Shown one piece after another: positions 37,001 to 49,938 of a stretch of 64,000 bases of DNA. The position numbers and the translations under genes are program-made. Position 1 is the stretch's first letter, and the number at the start of each line of letters is the position of its first letter. The notes beneath the pieces were generated by a model that saw nothing but the letters and a program-made list of their open reading frames with translations, was not told where the DNA came from and searched no databases. The DNA comes from Panorpa germanica (Eukaryota > Arthropoda > Insecta > Mecoptera > Panorpidae), in the NCBI GenBank assembly GCA_963678705.1, contig OY783203.1, forward strand, positions 4,402,001-4,466,000, given 5' to 3'.

Positions 37001-40000
37001 TCAATAATAATCCCTTAGGCTGATTACACAATGGAACAGACTACATTCGACGTCCTACTTTTCAAGAAGGTGTATTGAAGTTGTTTTACATTAGCAATTT
37101 TTATCATAAGAGGAATCTATTAATTTAATGTTTATCAATACACTACTGTATTGAAAGTAATACAAGTGCAAATTATAAAAAATTTCTGGTTCTATCAATT
37201 AAGTTCCTGTATTTGGGTATGTGAGAAGAACTATATCAATTCAATAAATCATGAATGTTTATTAAAAATAATACTAAGTAATATAGAAGATATTTGCTTT
37301 TTGTTTTATTGGCAACTAATGTTTACAATTTAATTGTATTTAGATACAAAAGGTTATAACCAAAATAAATATGAAAAATTTACAGCACAAATAAATCAGA
37401 ATGAAATAAATAATATGCATTCATATAACTTATATATACAACACTCAAAGAATTAAATACTTGGCATTTGACAAAAAGAAACACTTGTTGCATATCACTG
37501 ACAAATCTGCAACGTTCTGCTAAGCCAGCGACGGTTTTCTTTTTAAGGGGAATACAACAAAAAAGGAAGCAACATATTGCAAGATTTGACTGCATTAAAA
37601 ACATGTTTACTATGTCAAACCGTAATATTAAATACTCCTACAATATTCTTCAATTTTATATATGTACGCAGTAATTATAACAACAATCTTGATAAAATTA
37701 TAAGTGAAATGTTATATAATTGATACTGTTATTTACATTTTTTAACAGTACAATCAATGCCTACTAATATTAATTCATTTACATATATTTTCTTCTAATT
37801 TTAAAACAAGAATGTTGATTAAGATGCCTTTTTCTATTGTCATTGCATTTCTCGTAAAAGAATATATGTACCTGTGAACATATTGACTGACAATGAGAGT
37901 TGCACGTACACGACAAGACTAAGGTATACAAAAAGTAATATAAATAATAGTATAACGGTAAACTCGGCAAACAGCAGAGAGATGTGCAAAACACAACGCA
38001 ATGATTTACATTTTACAAAACATTTTGGCGAAATTATTTGTATTAGTATTATTTGCACTTTCAATACCTATATGCAAAAAAGATCCAATTTCTAATAGAT
38101 GTGCTAAATAATATTTTATTATCTTAAATATTACAAGTCATGTTTCAAAAAAATGTATTCTAAATATGGCTTTATACAAACATAAATTAATGTTGATGTT
38201 AAAAAACATAATTAGTATACATAAATTTATATACCAGACTTTAACGTCCTGTTCAAAATCTCTGTAAGCAATTTGCGTTACTAGACTTGGGGCTTCATTA
38301 ATAAATTTCTAAGCACGCATGGATGACAGCGAACACAAATGGTTGAACTTTAATTATATGTATTAAATTCTCTACGGGAGGGAAACAATTAATTTTTTAT
38401 AATATTATCATTAATTATTAAGCTGTTTTGATGACAAATGAAATCAAAACTACCAAAAACATTCCAAATCTGAATTTCGTATCACTCTTAATACAAAACA
38501 AAGCAGCTATGAATAAGCCTTAGTTACGGTAACTGTTAAAATACGCGATGTCAATAAAAAAACCTCGAACTTTCACTGATGGAAATAAAAGCATTAAAAG
38601 TGTTATTCAAGATTATATTAACATACAGAATTGTCGATAAAAGCAAAAAAAAACATCAAATGTCATCAATGGCAATTAATTATGATGATTAAGTTAACCG
38701 AATTACGAATAACTGAAGCTACAGGTCAAACCAGTATACTCGTCGTATAATGTATGAGCTGTCTCCGACTATTCAAAACATTATTATGAAATTTATGTAA
38801 TATATAAACTTCTATATGTCAGGACAGCGTATTTTTAAGGTTACAAAATTCTTTGAAAAACCAGTAATATACATTACCAGCTTTGTGTAACTACTTTAAT
38901 TGTGTATATAACTCATTAAATACATAACAAAGCATTAATGTCAACAATTTGTTCACCTTATTTATAAGTTTGAGTAATGAATTAAATATTATTTATTACT
39001 CGTATTATTAATGACAATCGCATACTTATACAAAACAATAATTGGAAATAGTAAACAGACAGTAATAAGGTTTAAAAACAATAGAAGTATGAAAATAAAA
39101 TAAGTACTTGCCTTTTCTTTAAAACACACTTAAAATTCGCGTATCAAACCATAACTTTTAAAACAACTTTATGCACGCAATATTAACTTTTAGAACAATG
39201 TTAAAACACCCACATTATTAAACAAAAACGGAACTTTATTTAAAACACGTATTTTTTAAAAATCCCGAAACACTTTTTTAAATATATTTATTTTGGTTAT
39301 GTTTCCATTTATAAAAAGGAAAAAAATAAGTTCTATTTGTAGTGGTAAGTTAGAATGGGACGAAAGTAAGGAATGCCGTTGTGGCAGTATTCAAGTAAAT
39401 TAAAACTACGAGCAACAAACAACACACTACTTTTTGCTATAGCATTTATTATTTCTTCTCATGCACCAACAACAAAACTAAAACTCTAGTCAACACAAAC
39501 TCATTGCAAGCACAAGGAAACCGAAAATATACGAATGATCATCGTACTTATTCGCTGAGACAGCTGTGTCGACTGTATGTATGAACAATCGTCTCGTATC
39601 GTGGAATAAACATTACACGAACGGATCTTTTAACGTTACTTAAAAAATTAAACTATTTAAAAAATTAAACAACTTTTCGCCAGCATATTAAATAAATTAT
39701 ATTTTTATTCTAGAAATAGGTTATTAATGTCTACTGTGTATTGCAATTCAAATTATAGAATAAGTAAAGTAATTGACCAAGCAAAGCAACGCTAACAGAG
39801 CACGTAATTCTACAATTTCAAATAATAAGATAAAGATATAATGCAATTTGAAATAACCGCGACTAAGAATACATAATGCATATATGTCGGTGCCATCAAC
39901 CGCGAATAATTCTGCTAACTATAAAATTGTCTTTTTTCTTTTAAATAAACCTTATATTATACTACTGTTTTATGTCACGTCCTAAGGATTTAATACTCTA

Positions 40001-40100
40001 AATAAAATGTCAACATTGAGAAACGTTAAAACATTTAAATTGTATAAACAAATAAGAATATATGATTAAAATTATTAGATATCTGATTTTGGTACTTGTA
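34100..40100. other. non-coding region
   Basis: AT-rich sequence with no gene I can support. A short plus-strand terminal-exon-like piece is at 36170-36213: acceptor CTCTATTGCAG, then PLESVDNFTDSRE and TGA. Near 39110-39125 the minus strand has a possible GC-type donor (AAAAG|GCAAGT). Confidence 0.5.
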
Positions 40101-40131
40101 GGTGTGAAGTGCACATAATTGAATAAGTGAC

Positions 40132-40323
40132 ATGCTCATTATAAATTTAGTAGTAGTATTGTTTATATTAGAAATAAGTGAAGCAAACATTTCAAATCGT
40201 GGGTCTAAATATGTTCTATGCAATTCCTCACATTATGTTTATCATGAAATAATTCGCTATAGGGATGCAAATAAATGCACGCATGATGAACTTGGCACGC
40301 AGGGAATTTTTAGTGGTACGTGA
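40132..40323 (+). CDS. candidate small secreted peptide or first coding exon
   Basis: ATG opens MLIINLVVVLFILEISEA, a good signal peptide with a likely cut after SEA, followed by a short polar mature part with two cysteines about 19 residues apart (from YVLC to ANKC). An acceptor-like TTGGTACTTGTAG lies about 30 bases upstream, so the start exon may follow a 5' UTR intron. Near the end, TTTAGTG|GTACGT could be a donor; if used, more exons lie downstream and the TGA at 40321 is not the real end. I do not recognise the family. Confidence 0.4.
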   Translation: MLIINLVVVLFILEISEANISNRGSKYVLCNSSHYVYHEIIRYRDANKCTHDELGTQGIFSGT

Positions 40324-41460
40324 GGTGTTGAAGAATGCTTCTATTTATTTTAAAATGATCTATTCAAGACGAACCAATTCGCCCATGATATGTTAGTCAC
40401 TTCATAATTCAAAATTAGTGTACCAGTGACGAAACCAGCTGTCTAGTGGCCTGAATCGGCGAAAGACCTGCTTGAACAGGCCGGAGCCCTCTTCTTTTGC
40501 TGTCTGCCTCTTTCAATAGAGTGGATTAGAGTTGTTTCGTATAAATATATTTTATCATGAGAGAAACTTTAACGTATATCAATACTGTATCTGAAATCAT
40601 TGTTTCCAAATTCTCTTGGATAGATACAACTTTGTACTAAATGCAATTTTCTTTGTGTTTATTACCTTCGATCCAGTGGTATATTGATAAACATTAAAGT
40701 AGAAGATTCATGTCATGGTAAATTGTACTTAGGTGAAATAACTGGAATATATCCTAGCGAAGAAGCCAGCGTCGCAAACAGAATGGTCGCAAGTTGGTCC
40801 AGTTGCGACGTAGCACCGTTTGAAAACCTTTAAACTAATTAGAACTAGAAAGAGGCATTCATAAAAAGGGATGTGAACTTTATACAGGGAGTTCCAATAT
40901 GTATCACCCCATTTGTTTGTCATTGTTGTTGTTTATTTCCATCATATCTACTACATTTTTTCACTAAATTTAAGTCTTGAAGTCTATTATAACATTATGA
41001 CAAAAGTTCTTGAAAATGTGTTTAAATAATGTGTCATAGTTTTTTTGTTTGTCAACTTCAAAAGTCAATAAGTAAGTAAGTAACATGGCAATGATTTAAA
41101 TCTTTAAGTCGTCTGTGCCGACCGTTCAAGATCTTCAAATGTGATCAGACGCAACTGAACTAGTAGTGTAGTTAAAACTCAATTACGAAAAGGAATGCGC
41201 ATCTGCCCAACAGGGGCTCACATTTAGAAAATGTATTGTAAATTTATATGTTGATGAACCCCTTATTAATTTTGGATGAAAACAGACAAGAATTACAAAT
41301 TTTAACTGGTTATTTTTGTTCAAAACTGGTTTTATTCAAACATTTTTCGAACTTATAATGTAGTGGGATTTCTAGTTGGTTAGCCAGTAAAATGCAGATG
41401 TTTTTACAAAATATCTCGCTTCACAGGAAGTCAAAACATTTAGAATTTTGTTATTACACT

Positions 41461-41690
41461 AAGGACGACAACACAGTGACAATTGTGTCTTCGGGTTCGA
41501 ACCCGGACCAGATATATATCGTCTGAGTTTGGTTGTTATGATTAAAAATGATGATGTGAGAACTCATATATATCATAAGCTTATTAGATAGTAGTGTAGC
41601 CCACATATACGGGACCACAACACCATAAAATCTTGCAACAATAGTGGGAGGTCGTCGTTGATGGGACTCAGCATTGTAACCCTACAAACA
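41461..41690 (+). repeat. tRNA-derived SINE, near full length
   Basis: The head AAGGACGACAACACAGTG is followed by a strong B box in GGGTTCGAACCCGGACC, a GAGTTTGGTTGTTATGAT body and the GTCGTCGTTGATGGGACTCAG 3' block. The 5' third is shortened. Confidence 0.85.
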
Positions 41691-41699
41691 ATTTGTCGT

Positions 41700-43399
41700 A
41701 TCTTAGCAATCTTGTATCAGAGAGCGGTAAGGCAGTAGTCAAACAGTGTTCGGGTGAACATATGTTAGTACTGTAGTAGTACTGAGCAGTACCACGACTT
41801 GCACATCGGCAAACCTCGTTTGAAAAGTATTATAAAGACCGTCAGAGGGGGTACGGAGCGTTCCGGCCGGTTGAGACATGCTGCCCAAAGCTTCATGTCT
41901 CATTAATGTCTAATAGGATTCCAATCACCATTCAGAGTGATAGGATTCGCATCTAATTAGATTCTGATCAAAATTGTTTGTAGGGAAATAGGCAAAAAAA
42001 ATAATTAATATCACTTATTTTAACATCATATTTAAGTTTTATCAAATTCTGCAGAAAAGTGGTTTTACTAGTGAAAACTACCTTAAAGAGTAACAGTAAA
42101 TCATTTGGTAGACCTTGTAGCAGGTTCAGGCTCGATCGACAAGTTATTGTTAACTACACTCTTTGGGACAGCTGCTATCAACTCATAGTTATAGCAAAAG
42201 TTACATTACCAGTGAAAGAAATATAACAGTCAAATCGTCCAAACGACTTTGTAGTAGGTATTAGAACTAGAAGGTGTGCGTAGAAGGGTTTGGTCGTGAA
42301 ACTGCCTGGTCCGCCATCGGTGCAGATATTAGTGGTAGTAGCAAACGAGCAACATTTAAACAATATGTGATACAAATCGTCGCGTGTAGGTACTGTTAGT
42401 AATATTGTGCTCTAAGCCTCTCAGAACAACTCTGGTATTACTCTGATCTTGCTTCAGTCTTATCTTAACATAAAAAAACTCTTATTCTGACTTCGGTTTC
42501 GATAAAATCACATCCGTAAAATCCGTAGTATCTAGTTACAAGTGTTTTCCGTACCATCTGCTTATTCCTTTCTTTTTAACTGAACACCTGTAACCACCGG
42601 TATCTAGTCTGAATTGCCATAGAATATATGCCTATTTTAAGATACAGTTTCGCCATGGTTCATACGACATTGTTGTAGCTTTGTCATTCACGAAGAGTAT
42701 GTGTACGAAATTTCAACACGATAGCTTATCAACAATAGCAAAGTTTTAACCATAGCACAAACAAATACCCCCTACCTTCCACGGAAACAAAACGCGAATT
42801 CTGCAACACATGGAATCATATGAACATACACGCAATGTGATTTTAATTCCGCGCGTGTTTGTACATGGAATTAAAATTGCGCGAAATTATTCCGATATGC
42901 GATCTAAGCCTTAAATAAAACCTTATCAAAACTATATATAAAAACAATATACCTATCAATACCTAAAATAAGTTTTACTTTATACATTTACGAAACAATC
43001 AAAAAGTACTATTTCATAAATAATATTGTTATTTTAATATTGTTCATAAGAAATAATTAGATAAAATTCACCATCCTATCGTAGATTTATATTTTTTATA
43101 TTTTTCTACATTGAACTATATTGAAGTAGAAAGCTACGCTACCGGTGCACTTATTTTTGTGTTCTATTGTAGCATAAATATCACCTTTTCTAAGATTTAT
43201 TGTGTTATAAAATAAAAACTGACGCACTGTGGTTTCCGAGTTATTTTGTTAACACTTGAGTTTTGCAAGCCTGCAACAACTGAAATGCAACTACAATAAC
43301 ACGTTTCTTAAAATTGCTTTAGAATTAATTATATAATATGTAATAGGAATTACATAACCAAAAATTGAAATTAACTTTGAAAGCCATTAACTGAAATTT
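41700..43399. other. non-coding region left of the satellite
   Basis: I see no gene. It contains the repeat 42788-42900 (see 9165-9360) with an internal palindrome of TTTTAATTCC and GGAATTAAAA. Confidence 0.55.
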
Positions 43400-45581
43400 T
43401 TGGTATGGTCCTAGCATCGACATTTTAAAATCTTTGAAAACTTTTGATACAGTTATATCCACTAAACTTTCAGACGATGTGAACTGTGTTAATAAATTTA
43501 AAACATATTATTTCTTCTGAATTTTATAAGGGTTCTTAAAATGCATGGACTTTCTTTCAAAAAGAAAAATTATTGATTTCTAAATATTTTTTGATGCAGT
43601 TATATCCATTTATATTAAAGAAGACGAACTGCGTTAAAAAATTTAAAATATTTTGGATTTTATAAGGGGTTCTAAAAATTCATGGACTTTTTTTTCAAAA
43701 AGAAAAATTATTGATTTCTTAATATTTTTTGATGCAGTTCTGTCCATTTATATTTAAGAAGACGAACTGTGTTAAAAAGTATGAAATATCTTAAATATTT
43801 TGGATTTTATAAGGGGTTCTTAAAATTCATGGACTTTTTTTCAAAAAGAAAAATTATTGATTTCTTAATATTTTTTGATGCAGTTCTGTCCATTTATATT
43901 TAGGAAGACGAACTGTGTTAAAAAGTATGAAATATCTTAAATATTTTGGATTTTATAAGGGGTTCTTAAAATTCATGGACTTTTTTTCAAAAAGAAAAAT
44001 TATTGATTTCTTAATATTTTTTGATGCAGTTCTGTCCATTTATATTTAAGAAGACGAACTGCGTTAAAAAATTTTAAATATCTTAAATATTTTGGATTTT
44101 ATAAGGGGTTCTAAAAATTCATGGACTTTTTTTTCAAAGAGAAAAATTATTGATTTTTTTATATTTTTTGATGCAGTTATGTCCATTTATATTTAAGAAG
44201 ACGATCTGCGTTAAAAAATTTGTAATATCTTAACTATTTTGGATTTTATAAGGGATTCTAAAAATTCATAGACTTTTTTTTCAAAAAGAAAAATTATTGA
44301 TTTCTTAATATTTTTTGATGCAGTTATATCCATTTATATTAAAGAAGACGAACTGCGTTAAAAAATTTAAAATATCTTAAATATTTTGGAATTTATAAGG
44401 GGTTCTAAAAATTCATGGACTTCTTTTTCAAAGAGAAAAATTGTTGATTTTTTTATATTTTTTGATGCAGTTATGTCCATTTATATTTAAGAAGACGATA
44501 TGAGTTAAAAAATTTGTAATATCTCAACTATTTTGGATTTTATAAGGGGTTCTAAAAATTCATGGACTTTTTTTCAAAAAGAAAAAATTATTGATTTCTT
44601 AATATTTTTTGATGCAGTTATATGCATTTATATTTAAGAAGACGATCTGCGTTAAAAAATTTCAAATATCTTAAATATTTTGGATTTTATGAGAGGTTCT
44701 AAAAATTCATGGACTTTTTTTTCAAAAAGAAAAGTTATTGATTTCTTAATATTTTTTGATGCAGTTATATCCATTTATATTTAAGAAGACGAACTGCGTT
44801 AAAAAATTTCAAATATCTTAAATATTTTCGATTTTATAAGGGGTTCTAAAAATTCATGGACTTTTTTTTCAAAAAGAAAAATTATTGATTTCTTAATATT
44901 TTTTGATGCAGTTATATCCATTTATATTTAAGAAGACGAACTGTGTTAAAAAGTATGAAATATCTTAAATATTTTGGATTTTATAAGGGGTTCTAAAAAT
45001 TCATGGACTTTTTTTTCAAAAAGAAAAATTATTGATTTCTTAATATTTTTTGATGCAGTTATATCCATTTATATTTAAGAAGACGAACTGTGGTAAAAAG
45101 TATGAAATATCTTAAATATTTTGGATTTTATAAGGGGTTCTTAAAATTCATGGACTTTTTTTCAAAAAGAAAAATTATTGATTTCTTAATATTTTTTGAT
45201 GCAGTTATATCCATTTATATTAAAGAAGACGAACTGCGTTAAAAAATTTAAAATATCTTAAATATTTTGGATTTTATAAGGGGTTCTAAAAATTCATGGA
45301 CTTTTTTTTCAAAAAGAAAAATTATTGATTTCCTAATATTTTTTGATGCAGTTATATCCATTTATATTTAAGAAGACGAACTGCGTTAAAAAATTTTAAA
45401 TATCTTAAATATTTTGGATTTTATAAGGGGTTCTAAAAATTCATGGACTTTTTTTTCAAAAAGAAAAATTATTGATTTCTTAATATTTTTTGATGCAGTT
45501 ATATCCATTTATATTTAAGAAAACGAACTGTGTTAAAAAGTATGAAATATCTTAACGATTTTGGATTTTATAAGGGGTTCT
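43400..45581 (+). repeat. 147-bp satellite, left arm
   Basis: Fourteen clear units, plus a diverged unit at the outer edge, can be phased on GATGCAGTT: 43593, 43731, 43877, 44023, 44170, 44317, 44464, 44611, 44758, 44905, 45052, 45198, 45345, 45492. Spacing is 146-147 except one 138-bp unit near the edge. Each unit includes TTATAAGGGGTTCT, CATGGACTTTTTTT, GAAAAATTATTGATTTC and GAAGACGAACTG. Unit variants include an AAAAAGTATGAAATATC type and a CGATCTGCG type, without a fixed order. The unit has no extended open frame. Confidence 0.97.
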
Positions 45582-45602
45582 TTATCGAGTCCATGAATTT
45601 TT
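45582..45602. repeat. junction of the inverted satellite arms
   Basis: AAGGGGTTCT ends the left arm and its inverse AGAACCCCTT begins at 45603. The 21 bases between are TTATCGAG, found in no unit, plus the start of a right-arm unit. The arms thus meet almost without a spacer. Confidence 0.9.
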
Positions 45603-48468
45603 AGAACCCCTTATAAAATCCAAAATATTTAAGATATTTAAATTTTTTTAACGCAGTTCGTCTTCTAAAATATAAATGGATATAACTGCATCAAAACATA
45701 TTAAGAAATCAATAATTTTTGTTTTTGAAAAAAAAGTCCATGAATTTTTAGAACCCCTTATAAAATCCAAAATATTTAAGATATTTAAATTTTTTTAACG
45801 CAGTTCATCTTCTAAAATTCAAATGGATATAGCTGCATCAAAAAATATTAAGAAATCAATAATTTTTCTTTTTGAAAATAAAGTCCATGAATTTTTAGAA
45901 CCCCTTATAAAATCCAAAATATTTAAGATATTTCAAATTTTTTGACACAGTTCGTCTTCTTAAATATAATTGAATATAACTGCATCAAAAAATATTAAGA
46001 AATCAATAATTTTTCTTTTTGAAAATAAAGTCCATGAATTTTTAGAACCCCTTATAAAATCCAAAATATTTAAGATATTTAAAATTTTTTAACACAGTTC
46101 GTCTTCTTAAATATAAATGGATATAACTGCATTAAAAAATATTAAGAAATCAATAATTTTTCTTTTTGAAAAAAAAGTCCATGAATTTTTAGAACCCCTT
46201 ATAAAATTTAAAATATTTAAGATATTTAAAGTTTTTTAACGCAGTTCATCTTCTAGAATTCAAATGGATATAACTGCATCAAAAAATATTAAGAAATCAA
46301 TAATTTTTCTTTTTGAAAATAAAGTCCATGAATTTTTAGAACCCCTTATAAAATCCAAAATATTTAAGATATTTAAAAATTTTTAACACAGTTCGTCTTC
46401 TTAAATATGAATGGATATAACTGCATCAAAAAATATTAAGAAATCAATAATTTTTCTTTTTGAAAAAAAAGTCCATAAATTTTTAGAGCCCCTTATAAAA
46501 TCCAAAATATTTAGGATATTTAAATTTTTTTAACGCAGTTCATCTTCTAAAATTCAAATGGATATAACTGCATCAAAAAATATTAAGAAATCAATAATTT
46601 TTCTTTTTGAAAATAAAGTCCATGAATTTTTAGAACCCCTTATAAAATCCAAAATATTTAAGATATTTCAAATTTTTTTACACAGTTCGTCTTCTTAAAT
46701 ATAAATGAATATAACTGCATCAAAAAATATTAGGAAATCAATAATATTTCTTTTTGAAAAAAAAGTCCATGAATTTTTAGAACCCCTTATAAAATCCAAA
46801 ATATTTAAGATATTTACATTTTTTTAACGCAGTTCATCTTCTAAAATTCAAATGGATATAACTGCATCAAAAAATATTAAGAAATCAATAATTTTTCTTT
46901 TTAAAAATAAAGTCCATGAATTTTTAGAACCCCTTATAAAATCCAAAATATTTAAGATATTTCAAATTTTTTGACACAGTTCGTCTTCTTAAATATAAAT
47001 GAATATAAATGCATCCAAAAATATTAAGAAATCAATAATTTTTCTTTTTGAAAAAAAAGTCCATGAATTTTTAGAACCCCTTATAAAATCCAAAATATTT
47101 AAGATATTTAAAAAAATTTAACACAGTTCGTCTTCTTAAATATGAATGGATATAACTGCATCAAAAAATATTAAGAAATCAATAATTTTTCTTTTTGAAA
47201 AAAAAGTCCATAAATTTTTAGAGCCCCTTATAAAATCCAAAATATTTAAGATATTTAAATTTTTTTAACGCAGTTCATCTTCTAAAATTCAAATGGATAT
47301 AACTGCATCAAAAAATATTAAGAAATCAATAATTTTTCTTTTTGAAAATAAAGTCCATGAATTTTTAGAACCCCTTATAAAATCCAAAATATTTAAGATA
47401 TTTCAAATTTTTTGACACAGTTCGTCTTCTTAAATATAAATGAATATAACTGCATCAAAAAATATTAAGAAATCAATAATTTTTCTTTTTGAAAATAAAG
47501 TCCATGAATTTTTAGAACCCCTTATAAAATCCAAAATATTTAAGATATTTAAAAAAATTTAACACAGTTCATCTTCTTAAATATAAATGGATATAACTGC
47601 ATCAAAAAATATTAAGAAATCAATAATATTTCTTTTTGAAAAAAAAGCATGAATTTTTTGAACCCCTTATAAAATCCAAAATATTTAAGATATTTCAAAT
47701 TTTTTGACACAGTTCGTCTTCTTAAATATAAATGAATATAACTGCATCAAAAAATATTAAGAAATCAATAATTTTTCTTTTTGAAAATAAAGTCCATGAA
47801 TTTTTAGAACCCCTTATAAAATCCAAAATATTTAAGATATTTAAAAAAATTTAACACAGTTCATCTTCTTAAATATAAATGGATATAACTGCATCAAAAA
47901 ATATTAAGAAATCAATAATTTTTCTTTTTGAAAAAAAAAGTCCATGAATTTTTAGAACCCCTTATAAAATCCAAAATATTTAAGATATTTAATTTTTTTT
48001 AACGCAGTTCATCTTCTAAAATTCAAATGGATATAACTGCATCAAAAAATATTAAGAAATCAATAATTTTTCTTTTTGAAAATAAAGTCCATGAATTTTT
48101 AGAACCCCTTATAAAATCCAAAATATTTAAGATATTTCAAATTTTTTGACACAGTTCGTCTTCTTAAATATAAATGAATATAACTGCATCAAAAAATATT
48201 AAGAAATCAATAATTTTTCTTTTTGAAAAAAAAGTCCATGAATTTTTAGAACCCCTTATAAAATCCAAAATATTTAAGATATTTTAAATTTTTTAACACA
48301 GTTCGTCTTCTTAAATATAAATGGATATAACTGCATCAAAAAATATTAAGAAATCAATAATTTTTCTTTTTGAAAAAGATGTCCATGCTTAGAACCCTTT
48401 ATAAACACAAGAACAGTTAGGATATTTTAAATTTTTTAACGCAATTCGTCTTCTTAAATATAAATGGA
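45590..48468 (-). repeat. 147-bp satellite, right arm (inverted) with A-B-C order
   Basis: The same satellite in reverse orientation: nineteen units phased on CTGCATC from 45686 to 48331, nearly all exactly 147 bp apart (one 145, one 148), then a degenerate partial unit. Three unit types recur: A (AACGCAGTTCATCTTCTAAAA), B (GACACAGTTCGTC with AAATGAATATAAC) and C (AACACAGTTC with AAATGGATATAAC). The order is A,A,B,C,A,C,A,B,A,B,C,A,B,C,B,C,A,B,C, a 441-bp higher-order repeat with unit losses. Confidence 0.96.
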
Positions 48469-48771
48469 CTAGAGTTTACCCCCGTCACAAACGACCACCA
48501 TACAAAATTCACCACCAAACACATAAGATAATAAACAAACACCTGGGACATTATAATATATATATGATGGTACAGTTTTACAGAAAAGCCCATTAGAACG
48601 TTTTCAGGATAAATTTATGTGAATGGTTTGTTTCTGAGATTAAGACATAGCCTATTCCAACTTCAACAACTGTTGCTATTAGATTATAGATGTCTGTCAT
48701 GATAAATATACGTTTTTAGTACATGTATTTCCTTTTACGTCGCTATTTTCTGGTCTTTATTGCAACATTCT

Positions 48772-48875
48772 TTACGCTGGATACCAAGAATCTGCAGAAT
48801 CCATTGGAGAAAGTGCTCCATGACTAGCTCCAATAACATGAGTCATAGGACGAGATGGTAGATCATCAGCAATTT
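48772..48875 (-). CDS. terminal coding exon, gene unassigned
   Basis: On the minus strand an acceptor GTTTTCCTAG precedes two bases and an open frame starting IADDLPSRPMTHVIGAS and ending DSADSWYPA, then TAA. The acceptor needs one base from the previous exon. The third exon of the SmB-like gene leaves exactly one base, so this may be an alternative last exon of that gene; the 49288-49938 frame lies between and could also be the partner. I do not recognise the peptide. Confidence 0.5.
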
Positions 48876-49287
48876 CTAGGAAAACAAAATATATTAGTAT
48901 TTGAGTAATTACTTCAGTTATAGCAAGAGTTACATTTCTATTTTACGTCGGCCTATTGATAACATCCTCCTTATCAGCATTGAACTCATTTCATGTTGGC
49001 AGGTCTTTATGATTCTAAGTCTTATATATGTAGACAATATTCTTCACAATCCACAAGTGTTAAGCTAAAACGCCTGTCATATCAATATATAGAACAGTTA
49101 TATTAAAAACTAATCAATCAATGTATCAATTTATAATATAGGAGTAATATTAAGTTCAAAGATAATTTTAGAAAACACTTATTTTTTTTTTTTAAAATAG
49201 ATACTTGTTTATATTTATTTTAATGTAAAGAAATATTTTTCAGAATAAATAAAAACAAAGAATGAAGGCAAATAAAATTTTATATAT

Positions 49288-49938
49288 TTATATATTTAAT
49301 AAATACTCATAAATTTGCAACAACCAACTTTCAATTATAAAAATAATTACAAATATAAAAATACTAATGGTATATATATTATATTTATGGCTATCATGCA
49401 TTAATCCTTCATGCCCATGACATGGGCATTGAATTTCTGCACATTTTTGAAATCCACATCTCCTCAGCATCAGTGATCTCCTGGACACTTTTGGCGAGTA
49501 TAGTCGCATCTTACTGCTGTACGAAGCCAGTCGGTCCCTGTGCTTGAATCCTCGTCGTGCAGCTACCTTTAAAATTAATGTTTTTAGAATGAACCTTCGC
49601 AGAATCAACTCGGTTCTTAGTTGGTTTATCTCATTTGTATCAGGAACTGGCTCATTCTCTAAATAGTTATTTCGAAGATAACAAAATATCCAATGTTCCT
49701 GCACAGCCATGTAGAAGGCTCTTTCCAACATTGTCATTTTCTTGAGAATCTTCTTTAGAGGAATTTCAGTTCTGATCACTGGATAAGGGAGCGGTACTTC
49801 ATAGCGAATTGGTTTTGGTTGCATTATTTTGAATTGATACATAATTTTAATAAAATGATCTTCATGTTTATGTATTCCAATAACTAATTTTACTAAAATT
49901 ATATATCCATTACGGATATAACATTTACATCTTGACAA
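49288..49938 (-). CDS. hypothetical basic protein with C-terminal membrane segment
   Basis: A single uninterrupted frame of 216 codons, by far the longest intronless frame in this AT-rich window apart from the 56.5-kb exon. The middle is well composed and basic (for example LRTELILRRFILKTLILKVA), followed by a KVSRRSLMLRR stretch and a small cysteine cluster with C-G-F-Q-K-C and CPCHGHEG. The last ~30 residues (IYTISIFIFVIIFIIESW) form a probable membrane segment, suggesting a tail-anchored protein. The true start may be a later ATG such as MQPKPIRYEVPLPYP, because the first ~38 residues look less constrained. I do not recognise the family. It lies just downstream of the SmB-like gene on the same strand. 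Confidence 0.55.
   Translation of the reverse strand: MSRCKCYIRNGYIILVKLVIGIHKHEDHFIKIMYQFKIMQPKPIRYEVPLPYPVIRTEIPLKKILKKMTMLERAFYMAVQEHWIFCYLRNNYLENEPVPDTNEINQLRTELILRRFILKTLILKVAARRGFKHRDRLASYSSKMRLYSPKVSRRSLMLRRCGFQKCAEIQCPCHGHEGLMHDSHKYNIYTISIFIFVIIFIIESWLLQIYEYLLNI

Noticed and set aside
37380..38095. Overlapping frames on both strands at 37.4-38.1 kb
   Set aside because: These are overlapping sense and antisense frames in AT-rich DNA with no splice signals, domains or conserved composition.
43400..48468. CRISPR-like or phage-type repeat array
   Set aside because: Units are contiguous with no spacers, AT-rich, and in a eukaryotic context; this is a satellite.
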